The notes under the pieces are model-generated. The model had not been told where the DNA came from. It was given only the letters and a program-made list of their open reading frames with translations, and did not search any database. Positions 1 through 8,535 of a DNA stretch of 64,000 nucleotides are shown piece after piece; the first letter of the stretch is position 1; each line of letters starts with the position of its first letter. The stretch lies in contig CAZIFW010000008.1 of assembly GCA_964538275.1 (NCBI GenBank), positions 6,293 through 70,292 of the forward strand, read 5' to 3'. Origin of the DNA: CANIGN01 sp964538275 (GTDB lineage: Bacteria; Bdellovibrionota; UBA2428). Made by a program: the position numbers and the translations under genes.

Positions 1-48
1 AAATAGGTGCTCGTTACAATAACTGAGTTTTGAAAATAGTTCAGTAAC

Positions 49-134
49 TGGTGGAGAGTGAAGGATTCGAACCTTCGAAGGCATAAGCCAGCAGATTTAC
101 AGTCTGCCCCGGTTGGCCACTTCGGTAACTCTCC
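49..134 (-). tRNA. tRNA-Tyr (GTA)
   Basis: Read on the minus strand this is an 86-nt tRNA with an encoded CCA end. The acceptor starts GGAGAGT and pairs with the sequence before the CCA. The anticodon loop reads CTGTAAA, giving anticodon GTA, and the T arm carries GGTTCGAATCC. The long variable arm (about 14 nt) fits a class II tRNA such as bacterial tRNA-Tyr. It lies 30 bp downstream of tRNA-Thr on the same strand. The Thr-Tyr order recalls the E. coli thrU-tyrU-glyT-thrT-tufB cluster, so tRNA-Gly and tuf may lie just outside the window (inference). Confidence 0.97.
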
Positions 135-164
135 ATTTACTTGGTCTTATTACGACTTAAAAAA

Positions 165-240
165 TGGAGCTGACGATGGGACTTGAACCCGCAACCCCCG
201 GTTTACAAAACCGGTGCTCTGCCAATTGAGCTACGCCAGC
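165..240 (-). tRNA. tRNA-Thr (TGT)
   Basis: A 76-nt class I tRNA on the minus strand with encoded CCA. The acceptor GCTGGCG pairs with CGTCAGC. The anticodon stem CCGGT/ACCGG encloses the loop TTTGTAA, giving anticodon TGT (decodes ACA and related Thr codons). The T loop is GGTTCAAGTCC. It is the first gene of a tRNA pair with tRNA-Tyr; the 74 bp between it and rlmB contain no gene that I can see. Confidence 0.97.
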
Positions 241-314
241 CTAGATATGACCGGATAAATAAAGATCAACTCGGCTCGTCTTACAAGTCTGTCTTGCAAA
301 ATCTGCATAAAAAA

Positions 315-1142
315 TTACTTTTTGAGGTGTTGGTGGGCTGCGTAGAGGGCAATTGCCGCTGAGTTGGAAACATTTAAGCTTTCAACCCCTGGGGCCATGG
401 GAATTCCCACCTTTTGGTCGGCAGCTTTAAGGATAGATGAGTTGATGCCATCTTCTTCGGCTCCCAAAATCCATGCAATTTTATCAGGTTTCATTTCCGT
501 TAGAACTTGGTCGATATTCTTGGCTCCGCCGTCCAAGGCTAATACGCTAAAGCCCATTTCTTTGAGCCTTTCGCAGCTGCGAGCAAGGTTACTAGCTGTG
601 TAAATTTTGATTTTAAAAAGATTGCCTGCAGAAACCAACGCAACCGTACCATTCACGGGGGCTTGTTCTCGCCTTCCAATAAAGACAGATTCTGCACCGA
701 GGGCCGCAGCACTTCTTAAAATAGCTCCAAAGTTTTGCGGATCTTGAACGCGATCCAAAATCAAGACTTGCGACTTTGGGGCGGCCTCAAGATCAAAAAA
801 GTCATTCTCATGAAATACGGGAAAGCTTTTAATCTTAGCTGCAATTCCCTGTGTGCGCTTCTCAGTTAAAAAACGAGGAAGCCTTTCTACATGGGTGATT
901 TTTAAGCCCGAGGCTTTAGCAAGAATTTTAGTAAGTCCACGAGCAGCTGCATTTTCTACAAAAATTTCTAAGAGATTTTCAGGGTGAGACTCTGCACATA
1001 CTTCAATACTGTGTTCGCCCCAGATCCAGTTATCTAGAACAGCGGCATGAGCTTTTTTTTCTGCACGGTAATCATCTACGCTCTTTTTTTGAGGACGATT
1101 GAAGGAGTTTCTTTGGGGTTTGCGGTCTTTCTGAAATTTCAC
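315..1142 (-). CDS. rlmB: 23S rRNA (guanosine-2'-O-)-methyltransferase, TrmH/SpoU family (RlmB-like)
   Basis: A SPOUT-fold, SAM-dependent ribose 2'-O-methyltransferase of 275 aa. The three SpoU motifs are visible: RVQDPQNFGAILRSA (131-145), ILGAEEDGI (225-233) with the glycine-rich SAM knot, and IPMAPGVESLNVSNSAAIAL (247-266). Residues 30-120 look like the RlmB L30e-like substrate-binding domain, including the WIWGEHSIEVCA start. The first 30 residues are a basic extension (MKFQKDRKPQ and onward) not needed for catalysis. RlmB modifies G2251 of 23S rRNA in E. coli; the exact target here is inferred, and other TrmH-family rRNA or tRNA targets remain possible. It begins 1 bp after the end of pyrF and is probably in the same operon. 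Confidence 0.85.
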   Translation of the reverse strand: MKFQKDRKPQRNSFNRPQKKSVDDYRAEKKAHAAVLDNWIWGEHSIEVCAESHPENLLEIFVENAAARGLTKILAKASGLKITHVERLPRFLTEKRTQGIAAKIKSFPVFHENDFFDLEAAPKSQVLILDRVQDPQNFGAILRSAAALGAESVFIGRREQAPVNGTVALVSAGNLFKIKIYTASNLARSCERLKEMGFSVLALDGGAKNIDQVLTEMKPDKIAWILGAEEDGINSSILKAADQKVGIPMAPGVESLNVSNSAAIALYAAHQHLKK

Positions 1143-1143
1143 G

Positions 1144-1845
1144 CTATATGTTTAGCATCTGAAGGGCGCTTGAGGCAGCAATTTTCGGAGTGGGGTGGCC
1201 AACTATAGCTCGACCAATAACGGGCATATCGGAACCCATTTCCAGAGCCTCTTTGAGGCTGGCAGTGCGAGATTGATCAGGGGCCGCTTTGCCGGCTTCG
1301 AGCGAAATTCCAGGCGTTACGCAGTAAATTTGGGGGTATTTAGACTTAAGACCAAGCTCCCAAGGGCTCATCACAAAGGAGTCTAATCCTGACCCAAGGC
1401 CAACTTTGAGAAGACGCTCAACGGTGGCATTTGAACCATCGTTAAAGCCAATTTCTCTGAGGTCTGCATCGGATAGCGAAGTTAAAGCGCTGACCCCTAA
1501 TAGCTTTAGCCCAAAGCTTTCGGCTTTTTTTTGAGCCGCTTCGAGCATTTTTGTTCCGCCCGACAAGTGCACGGTAAGGTAATTGGCCCCTAAGTCTCCA
1601 TAAGCACTTACGGCATCAGCCACTTGTGTTGGAATGTCGTGTAATTTGGCATCAACAAAGAGTTTTTTGCCTGCAAAAAGTTTCCAGTCGTTGTGTTCAA
1701 GGCGAGGAAAAATTTTTAATCCAACTTTAAAAACTAAATCTAAATTTTGAAGGTCGTTAAAACTTTTTAGAAATTCATCACGAGAAGAAAAATCTAAAGC
1801 AACAGCAATTTCTTTGGAGCGTTTGTGTGCTGAAGCTTGCTTCAT
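1144..1845 (-). CDS. pyrF: orotidine 5'-phosphate decarboxylase
   Basis: Decarboxylates OMP to UMP, the last step of de novo pyrimidine synthesis. The 233-aa product has the family signature KLFVDAKLHDIPTQVADA at residues 61-78, with the Asp65-Lys67-Asp70 catalytic array. IALDFS-like and VGLKIF strands at 13-20 and 41-46 and PVIGRAIVGHPTP near the C-terminus match the phosphate-gripping loop. Its ATG overlaps the stop of the upstream response-regulator gene by 4 bp (ATGA), so the two are translationally coupled. Length and motifs are normal for the family. Confidence 0.95.
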   Translation of the reverse strand: MKQASAHKRSKEIAVALDFSSRDEFLKSFNDLQNLDLVFKVGLKIFPRLEHNDWKLFAGKKLFVDAKLHDIPTQVADAVSAYGDLGANYLTVHLSGGTKMLEAAQKKAESFGLKLLGVSALTSLSDADLREIGFNDGSNATVERLLKVGLGSGLDSFVMSPWELGLKSKYPQIYCVTPGISLEAGKAAPDQSRTASLKEALEMGSDMPVIGRAIVGHPTPKIAASSALQMLNI

Positions 1846-3254
1846 TCGCTGTCTGCTCCGGCAGCACCTTCGCGACTTGAGTGAATTCCAAAGTGTCTCA
1901 TTTTGCGATGTAAATGCGCGCGCTCAATTCCAAGGGAATCTGCAGTTTTGGTAACATTGCCATTCATTTTATGCAGGCGTTGAAGAATGATTGATTTTTC
2001 AAACTCTGCTCTTAAGTGGCGTAGCGGTCCATCGGGATCTTGAACGGATCTAAAATCTGCACCCGAAAAATCGTCAGGGTTTGTAGTCGCATTCTGAATT
2101 TCTTCTGGAAGATGCGCAATGCTTAAGACTTTGGTTTCATCGCTCACTTCAATTAAAATTCGTTCGGCTAAGTTTTTAAGTTCTCGAATATTTCCAGGCC
2201 AATCATATGTAAGCAGCCAAGCGCGAAGCTCGGGGCTCAGTTCTGCTTTATGTAAGCCTTGATCAGCACTTGCACGCGCTAAAAAGAAATCAAAGATTTC
2301 TAAAATATCTTCTTTGCGTTCTCTCAAGGGTGGAACGGTGATTTCTATGCCATGTAATAGATGGTAAAGCTCGGGTGAAATTTTACCAAAACGTTGCTCT
2401 TCTGTGAGTGGACGAGCGCTAGTGACGACAACTCGGCCCTTAAAGGGAATGTTTTGTCTCCCACCTTCGCGCATAAATGTCGTCGTTTTAAGTGTCTCCG
2501 CTAAACGACTTTGTAAATACATGGGAATCTTTTCAATATCAGAAATTACAAGTGTACCTTCGCGAACATATTCGAGTGCGCCTTCTTTGCGAACAGGAGC
2601 GCCATTTTGACTGTGCTCAGTTCCAAATAAACTTTCGCTAATGCTTTCGTCTGATTGTGAAAGCGGACTCCAGATTACGAGAGGTTGTTTTTTCCTAGGA
2701 CTTAAATCATGTAAAAGACGGGCGCATAAGTTTTTTCCAACACCCAACTCTCCAGAAAGTGCCACACTTCCACTTGCGACAGAAGCTCTTTGGATTTGAC
2801 CTTTGAGCTGGGAAAGAGCTTGAGAAGATCCAAGCATTTGTCCTTTTTCAAAAAGCAAATGATTCAATCTTTCATTTTCATTTCTTAGATCGCGTGTTTC
2901 TAAGGCATTTTTTAAAACGACTAAAACTTTTTCAAGTTCTAGAGGTTTTTCCAAAAAATCATAGGCACCTAAACGAATGGCACTCAAGGCGAGTTCAATC
3001 GTTCCATGTCCTGACATCATGATGGGCAATACGCGAGGGTATTGCTGTCTTACCGTTTTTAAAAGATCAATGCCGTCGCCCTTTGGAAACCAAACATCAA
3101 ATAGACCCACATCAATAACTTCTTTATTAAGAATCTGGAGCGCGTCTTCGGGCAAAGTAGCCACGAGTACGTGATATCCTTCATCTCTTAAAGCAAGAGA
3201 GAGTGAACTTTGAATGTCGAGTTCATCGTCGACGATGAGAACCGTCTGTGACAC
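1842..3254 (-). CDS. ntrX: NtrC-family response regulator, NtrX-like
   Basis: Cytoplasmic transcription regulator of 470 aa paired with the NtrY-like kinase encoded 9 bp upstream. It has a receiver domain with phospho-acceptor Asp53 (VGLFDVWFPKGD) and the conserved Lys103 (FLEKPL). A AAA+ domain follows, with Walker A GELGVGK (168-174), and a Fis-type helix-turn-helix ends the protein (around 430-455, NVTKTADSLGIERAHLHRKM). The GAFTGA loop that contacts sigma-54 is absent: residues 208-226 read SLFGTEHSQNGAPVRKEGA. The Walker B region is ISDIEK instead of a canonical DE pair. NtrX proteins are known to have a degenerate GAFTGA, so this supports NtrX over NtrC. It may act without opening sigma-54 promoters itself. 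Confidence 0.85.
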   Translation of the reverse strand: MSQTVLIVDDELDIQSSLSLALRDEGYHVLVATLPEDALQILNKEVIDVGLFDVWFPKGDGIDLLKTVRQQYPRVLPIMMSGHGTIELALSAIRLGAYDFLEKPLELEKVLVVLKNALETRDLRNENERLNHLLFEKGQMLGSSQALSQLKGQIQRASVASGSVALSGELGVGKNLCARLLHDLSPRKKQPLVIWSPLSQSDESISESLFGTEHSQNGAPVRKEGALEYVREGTLVISDIEKIPMYLQSRLAETLKTTTFMREGGRQNIPFKGRVVVTSARPLTEEQRFGKISPELYHLLHGIEITVPPLRERKEDILEIFDFFLARASADQGLHKAELSPELRAWLLTYDWPGNIRELKNLAERILIEVSDETKVLSIAHLPEEIQNATTNPDDFSGADFRSVQDPDGPLRHLRAEFEKSIILQRLHKMNGNVTKTADSLGIERAHLHRKMRHFGIHSSREGAAGADSE

Positions 3255-3263
3255 AAGATTAAC

Positions 3264-5570
3264 TTAATTCTCTGTTGTGTTACTCGCAAGACGTTGCGGG
3301 TTACTTGATTGAATTCTTGGTAAATCAAAGACAAATTTGGCGCCTTGGGAGTCTACAATTGAAATAGTTCCATGGTGCTCCTCGGCTATTCGACGCACTA
3401 TAGCTAGGCCCAGGCCCATTCCAGAGGCTTTTGAGGAGATATAAGGGTCAAATATCTTGTCTCTTAGCTCAGGATCAATTCCCGGGCCATTATCCTCGAA
3501 TACAATATGCATGTGTGAAGCTAATGTTGAGTTTTCTAAAGAAATTTTGAGCAAGCCTTTGAAATCTGGGTTGTCAGCTTTGCGGTCTTGCAAGCTATGA
3601 ACTGCGTTATCAATCATATTGACCAAAAGTATGCGAAGTAATTCGGGATCTGCCATGATGCTATCGTCACTCTTTTTCTCTAAAACAATTTCAACATCGG
3701 GATGAGTAAAACGATAATCCTTTAAAAAGCTTCCAAAGAATTCGGCTAACTGAAGTTTTTCAAAATGAGGTTCTGGTAATTTTGCAAATTGACCAAAGTC
3801 TTTTACGAGGTCGCGAATCACTCGAACTTGTTTTTGAATTTGAGCGACACATTCCTTAAAAAGTGGCAGGTCAGGATTGGTGTCAGGGTACTTAGAAATT
3901 TTACGCAACATTCTGTCGGCACTGATAGATATTGGAGTGAGTGGGTTTTTAATTTCATGTGCAACTCTTCGAGCAACACCTTGCCATGCAGCTAGACGCT
4001 CAAGACGAGTGGCATCTGAAATATCTTCTACAATTAAAAGTGTGCCGAGATCTCGGTTTTCATAGTCAAAAAGTAAAACGCCCGTGGCTCGCAAAGAAAG
4101 AGGAGGTAAATCGCGTGAGCTGTCGCGTTTAACTTCAAAGACTTGGTCTAAATGCTGGCCTCGCTTAATTTTCACTGCACGCAAGAAATCTTCAAAACGT
4201 TCTTTGGGGGTGATTTTAAAGGAATCATTCCAGTAACTATCTCTAAAGTTTTCAGGGTTAGGGTTTTGAACATCGGGAATGAGAAGTTCAAGAGCTTCGC
4301 GGTTGATACGTTGAACTTTTCCTTCGGGACTTAAAACTACAACACCACGTCGAATACTGGAGAGCAATGTTTCTAGATAGCGCTCTCGTCCTTCGAGGTT
4401 CATCACAACTTCTTCTAGTTTTTTACCACGCGTTCCTACTTCTTCTGCCATTAGGTTGAAAGAAGATTTTAATAACTCAAGGTCTGCAGTCATGCCGCGA
4501 CCAGGATTTATGTTGCCGACATTTTTAATTCTAAAATCCCACTTGCCAGACCTAAAGGCATTCGTGGCCTCTAAAAGCTCCATAACAGGATCTGTGATTT
4601 CTCGAGTGATATATATTCCAAACCAAGTCACTACGAATAAAACGAGTACAAAAAGTACAAGCAGTACGACCGAATATTGTGTCTTAAGAGAGTTTTTGAG
4701 AGTGCGCGTTTCTCTATACACAACGAGGGTTGATTTGAGTTCCTCCATGCGTGTAAAGAGTGCAAGTGGAACGCTTTGACTGAGAACCAAGACGTTCACA
4801 CCACTGGAAGTATTAAAGGGTTGGAAGCGTTGAATGAGGTCGCCACCGGAAAAACGACTGGTTTGCCTAAAGCTCTCACCTTTAAAAGCACGTTCTACAA
4901 GTTCAGGGGCAGTCGCCGGAAGTTTTTCAAAGTGAGTAAAGAGCTCGGGTTTTTGTGTGGGTGCTCTGTAAATTTCTAAGCGCGAAAGTGGAAGCGCATT
5001 AAAAATTGCATTTGTTTGAGCATTCGTAGCCTTGGGTGGATTTTTTTGTTTTTTGTTTTGTACAGAAGGGCGATCGTATTGTTTTAAAAGTTTGGCTGTT
5101 TGCGAAGCCATTAAATCCATATCGCGATGAATTCTGTCGTAGTGAGTTTTTACAATGGATTCTGAATCTTCAAGAGCGCTGGCTACCCGATCTCCAAAGT
5201 ATTGTTCAAAACCAGAACGGATAAGTGCCGTGGCGCCAATGAAAAATACAACGGATGGAAGTAGCGAGAACGTTACAAGTGAAAAAACAATTTTCCACTT
5301 GAGGCTAGCTCCCAGCTGTCCAGATTTGCGTTCGATATAAGCTTTGATCAGGTTTCTTGATAAGAGAATAAAAAGAAAAACACCTACAAAGATATAAAAG
5401 TAAATAACGCTTAGATAAGTGAGTGATTCCACCAAACGATGGTTTTCGCTTTTGCGTTCAACAAAGGCATGAATAGCTACCGAGAGAATAAGAACAACAG
5501 CCGCAAGTAGAGCAGCGCGCTTTTCTCTTCGCCTTTTGAGTTTTTCAAGGCGTTGGTCGCGAAAGATCAT
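3264..5570 (-). CDS. ntrY: NtrY-like sensor histidine kinase
   Basis: Membrane-bound sensor kinase of 768 aa. Transmembrane helices lie near 20-36, 50-72, 93-118 and 300-322, giving a large periplasmic segment of about 180 residues. A HAMP domain (322-380) and a PAS domain (about 395-520) follow. The HisKA domain carries phospho-acceptor His538 in VAHEIKNPLTP, the NtrY-type H box. The HATPase domain shows the N box NMIDNAVHSL and the G boxes DNGPGID and GMGLGLAI. A GAGGGG Shine-Dalgarno sequence precedes the ATG. It is the first gene of ntrY-ntrX-pyrF(-rlmB). NtrYX systems respond to nitrogen, redox or envelope cues; the signal here cannot be told from sequence. Confidence 0.88.
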   Translation of the reverse strand: MIFRDQRLEKLKRRREKRAALLAAVVLILSVAIHAFVERKSENHRLVESLTYLSVIYFYIFVGVFLFILLSRNLIKAYIERKSGQLGASLKWKIVFSLVTFSLLPSVVFFIGATALIRSGFEQYFGDRVASALEDSESIVKTHYDRIHRDMDLMASQTAKLLKQYDRPSVQNKKQKNPPKATNAQTNAIFNALPLSRLEIYRAPTQKPELFTHFEKLPATAPELVERAFKGESFRQTSRFSGGDLIQRFQPFNTSSGVNVLVLSQSVPLALFTRMEELKSTLVVYRETRTLKNSLKTQYSVVLLVLFVLVLFVVTWFGIYITREITDPVMELLEATNAFRSGKWDFRIKNVGNINPGRGMTADLELLKSSFNLMAEEVGTRGKKLEEVVMNLEGRERYLETLLSSIRRGVVVLSPEGKVQRINREALELLIPDVQNPNPENFRDSYWNDSFKITPKERFEDFLRAVKIKRGQHLDQVFEVKRDSSRDLPPLSLRATGVLLFDYENRDLGTLLIVEDISDATRLERLAAWQGVARRVAHEIKNPLTPISISADRMLRKISKYPDTNPDLPLFKECVAQIQKQVRVIRDLVKDFGQFAKLPEPHFEKLQLAEFFGSFLKDYRFTHPDVEIVLEKKSDDSIMADPELLRILLVNMIDNAVHSLQDRKADNPDFKGLLKISLENSTLASHMHIVFEDNGPGIDPELRDKIFDPYISSKASGMGLGLAIVRRIAEEHHGTISIVDSQGAKFVFDLPRIQSSNPQRLASNTTEN

Positions 5571-5689
5571 ACCCCCTCTATCTTGGCTGTTGGGGATAGG
5601 GCGTCAAGTCTCTTTTTTTCAAGGATTTGAGCACTTTGAGGATCGCTTTTTAGGTAAAGCTCATTAGGCTTTTCTTATTTGGAGGTTAT

Positions 5690-6133
5690 ATGAGGAATTT
5701 AATAGTTATAAGTGGTTTTTTGTTTATTGGAATGGCGATGGCTAACCCATTGGCTATGGAAGTTACAGGCTTACAGCAAAATCTGGATGCTCGTAGCAAA
5801 ATTATAAATCTTTATAATAAAGAGTTACAAAAAGAAGGCTCGCCTTTGAATTTGGCCATTAAACAAATCGAAGTTCAGGAAGATTTTCCAGAGCTAGGGG
5901 CTTTGAGTGAACTTCAGAAAAAAGATTTATTTCTTACGAGCAGTGGCCGTGGCAGCATGCAGAGCGCGCATCAGCAATATCTTTTAGGGGTTCATGCATC
6001 ACGAAAGGGATCCGGCCTTATTGAAGAGCACGTGGCTTACATTCAAGCTTCGATAGAACTCAATTTGGAGAACGAAACAGAAACCGTTACATTGGAAAAA
6101 TTTGTAGTTATTTCGGATAAAACAGAAAAGTAG
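5690..6133 (+). CDS. secreted protein of unknown function
   Basis: A 147-aa protein with a signal peptide (residues 1-18, ending GMAMA before NPLAM). I do not recognise the mature part. It is mixed and charged, has no cysteine, and includes an acidic segment rich in Glu near the C-terminus (LNLENETETVTLEKFVV). A strong GGAGG Shine-Dalgarno sequence lies 6 bp before the ATG. The gene stands alone between the divergent ntrY and the convergent lpxC. Export to the periplasm is inferred from the signal peptide; no function is proposed. Confidence 0.75.
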   Translation: MRNLIVISGFLFIGMAMANPLAMEVTGLQQNLDARSKIINLYNKELQKEGSPLNLAIKQIEVQEDFPELGALSELQKKDLFLTSSGRGSMQSAHQQYLLGVHASRKGSGLIEEHVAYIQASIELNLENETETVTLEKFVVISDKTEK

Positions 6134-6141
6134 CTAATTGT

Positions 6142-7161
6142 TTATACGCCTGAAAGGATGCGACCATCGGCCATTAAGAAGCCGGGTTTTAAGCATCCAT
6201 TTTCAAGGGCCGCTCTGAGTGCACTTAAGTGAAGTGCATGGCCAGATCCTTTGAGGGTGATTTTGCCAAGTATGGGTTTTCCAGCAAGGGCAAAGTCACC
6301 CACACCATCAAGAAGTTTATGAGAAGCCAATTCGTTTTCTACGCGTTGGCCGCCTTTGTTTAAGAATTTTTCGCCGTCAATAACGAGAGCGTTATCAAGG
6401 CTGCCACCTAGAGCAAGACCGCGCGCACGGAGCGCTTCAATTTCTTGAATGAAACCAAAGGTTCTTGCCGGAGCAATACGCTTTAAAAAGTCGAGTTGCG
6501 AATCTTCAGGGCTCAACCAGTTCATAGAAAAAGCTGAGAGCTGGTGAATTTTTCCAAAGAGACCTTCAAAGGAATATTCTGTAAGTGCTTTTTCTGTTTT
6601 TTCGAAAGAGATTCTTCTGTCTCCGTCAGTGTGGTCGTAATTTTCAGAAACTATCCAAACAGCTTGTTCTTGAGGAACACGAGTTGTGGCTTTTAATGAA
6701 GTACACCACTCGAGAGCACTTCCATCTAGAATAGGAAATTCAACAGTGTCTGCTTCGCCGAGTGCGCATTCAACTTTTGCAACCACTTGGTCTAAGCGCC
6801 AAATGTGAGCAGCAGCCATGAAGTGTTCAATCATTGCGATTTGAATTTTGCGACGACTTTCGCCACGCAATACCAAAGCTGTTGTGCGAGTGGTTCCACT
6901 TAAACGTTCCCATAAAGCAGGGCACTCAAATGGAGTTTCTTCAGTATCAAAACGAAAGTGTATTCCGTCTGTATTGCCACGTAGAACACTTACGGAACTT
7001 ACGCGACCAGTGTGTATCCCAACACCTTCTTTTTGCGCTAAAAGCAAAGAGCTCTTAGCAGTGGAATTTGAATGATTCTCGATAGTTATGTTAGAGCTGT
7101 TGTTGGGCTCAGACGGAGAAGATGACAACTCCTGCTGCAATCCTGAATTTCTGCCCAACAT
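6142..7161 (-). CDS. lpxC: UDP-3-O-acyl-N-acetylglucosamine deacetylase
   Basis: Zinc amidase that commits UDP-acyl-GlcNAc to lipid A synthesis; cytoplasmic and essential in most Gram-negatives. The 339-aa product shows EGVGIHTG near residue 45, the zinc-ligand motif MIEHFMAAAH (family EH..A), DGSALEW, and the C-terminal HKLLDGVGDFAL with the second zinc and catalytic positions. SGHALHLSALRAAL closes the family match. The first 35 or so residues, rich in Ser and Asn, have no counterpart in standard LpxC of about 305 aa. The ATG used may be upstream of the real start, but no better ATG or GTG lies between. The gene sits downstream of ruvB across a 282-bp hairpin-rich leader. Confidence 0.94.
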   Translation of the reverse strand: MLGRNSGLQQELSSSPSEPNNSSNITIENHSNSTAKSSLLLAQKEGVGIHTGRVSSVSVLRGNTDGIHFRFDTEETPFECPALWERLSGTTRTTALVLRGESRRKIQIAMIEHFMAAAHIWRLDQVVAKVECALGEADTVEFPILDGSALEWCTSLKATTRVPQEQAVWIVSENYDHTDGDRRISFEKTEKALTEYSFEGLFGKIHQLSAFSMNWLSPEDSQLDFLKRIAPARTFGFIQEIEALRARGLALGGSLDNALVIDGEKFLNKGGQRVENELASHKLLDGVGDFALAGKPILGKITLKGSGHALHLSALRAALENGCLKPGFLMADGRILSGV

Positions 7162-7275
7162 ATACCTATAACTTATCGCGTCTTGCCCCTAAGACTCAAA
7201 GAAGAACGTATTCGCCAGAAAGCTATGTTGCAAAAACGCATCAAAAAGCAAGATATTGGCTCTTAATTGTAAAAA

Positions 7276-7421
7276 GTGCCCGTGAGCACCTAATTGAACA
7301 GATTCTTAGGTACAGGGGATACAAAAGAGGGCTACCCCTCTTTTGTATTTGTTAAGACCGAGAGGCCTTACCTCTTAACAGTGGTCCTGATGACCCTTAG
7401 AGAAATAAGGTCATTTTGACC
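7276..7421 (-). promoter_or_regulatory. hairpin-rich lpxC leader / ruvB 3' region
   Basis: Within the 282 bp between ruvB and lpxC I see several inverted repeats. GTGC/GCAC lies at 7276-7289. A perfect 13-bp stem with a 4-nt loop (ATACAAAAGAGGG/CCCTCTTTTGTAT) is at 7319-7348. GTTA/TAAC with inner AGAGG/CCTCT lies at 7351-7379, and ATGACC(C)TTA/TAAGGTCAT at 7390-7414. The right arm of the last can instead pair as GGTCA-TTT-TGACC (7409-7421), so the two folds exclude each other. The strong stem has no clear U-tract on the minus strand. It may be a terminator for ruvB, a leader that controls lpxC, or both; there is no further proof. Confidence 0.5.
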
Positions 7422-7443
7422 TAAAGTGGTGGTTCTCCCTCCC

Positions 7444-8535
7444 TTAAAACAGGGGTTCCTGAGAGGCGGCGTCGGGGGCATTCTTAGGCACACTTAATCC
7501 CAAGTGGGTATAGGCACTTGGGGTGGCCATGCGGCCACGTGAACTGCGAATCAAATATCCGATCTTGAGCAAGTACGGCTCTACGAGTTCTTCTAAAGTG
7601 CGACGATCTTCAGACAAGCTAGCAGCAAGAGCCTCAATGCCTGCTGGGCCACCGTTAAAATTCTCAATCAAGATTTTTAAGAATCTTCTATCTAAAGGCT
7701 GTAAGCCTTGAAGATCTACGTCTAAGAAATCAAGCGCAGCATCAACAACATCACTTTTGCCTTTGCTGGCATCGCTCACCACAGATTTAGCTTGGCTCGA
7801 AATTTTAGATCCCACATCGCGCGAGATTTCTACAAAGTCGCGCACGCGACTTAAAAGTCTATTGCCTACGCGGGGAGTGCCGCGAGAACGCTTAGCTACT
7901 TTAAGAATTTCTTTGTCGCTCATGTCGATATTTAAAATTTCAGCAGAGCGTGTGAGGATTTCGCACATTTCTTCTTCGTTATAAAAATCTAAGTTGAAAT
8001 GAATTCCAAAACGATCACGCAATGGAGCGGTGAGTTTTCCAGCTTGAGTTGTTGCGCCCACTAACGTGAAAGGTTGCAGGGGAAGTGTCACTGCTTGCGC
8101 AGAAGCGCCTTCGCCTAAAACCACTTGAATGCGACGATCTTCCATAGCGGGATAAAGGCTCTCCTCAATGGTGGCGTTGAGACGGTGAATTTCGTCTATG
8201 AACAAAACATCTCCGGCTTGAAGGCTGCTGAGTATTGCCAGCAAATCTACAGAGCGCTCAAGGCTAGGGCCGGGAACTTGGTGCAATTGGCCGCCAAGTT
8301 CTTTGGCAATGATAAATGCGAGAGTGGTTTTACCTAGTCCTGGAGGACCAGAGAGTAAAACGTGATCAAGAGAGCTTTTTCTTTTTTTGGCAGCGGCCAA
8401 GAAAACTTCTAAGCGACTGGTAACATTTTTTTGCCCAATGTATTCGCCTAATTTTTGTGGACGCAATTGGTTTTCAGAAACTGCAACTTCTTCGGTGTTG
8501 ACGTTCAAGTCTGCGAGGGGAAGTTTTTCTTTCAT
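7444..8535 (-). CDS. ruvB: Holliday junction branch migration helicase RuvB
   Basis: AAA+ motor of the RuvABC resolvasome, 363 aa. Walker A is GPPGLGKT (63-70), Walker B is LFIDEIH, and sensor 1 is LVGATTQAG. A winged-helix C-terminus ends with GYLIRSSRGRMATPSAYTHLG, the family signature. An insertion rich in Ser and Lys (around 245-265) sits in domain II, between SRVRDF and the DALDFLDVD segment. Its ATG overlaps the ruvA stop by 4 bp (ATGA). It is the last gene of the operon small membrane protein-ruvC-ruvA-ruvB. Confidence 0.97.
   Translation of the reverse strand: MKEKLPLADLNVNTEEVAVSENQLRPQKLGEYIGQKNVTSRLEVFLAAAKKRKSSLDHVLLSGPPGLGKTTLAFIIAKELGGQLHQVPGPSLERSVDLLAILSSLQAGDVLFIDEIHRLNATIEESLYPAMEDRRIQVVLGEGASAQAVTLPLQPFTLVGATTQAGKLTAPLRDRFGIHFNLDFYNEEEMCEILTRSAEILNIDMSDKEILKVAKRSRGTPRVGNRLLSRVRDFVEISRDVGSKISSQAKSVVSDASKGKSDVVDAALDFLDVDLQGLQPLDRRFLKILIENFNGGPAGIEALAASLSEDRRTLEELVEPYLLKIGYLIRSSRGRMATPSAYTHLGLSVPKNAPDAASQEPLF

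Noticed and set aside
7122..7355. 77-aa plus-strand frame upstream of lpxC
   Set aside because: Overlaps the lpxC start and the hairpin leader; no start signal and unlikely composition.
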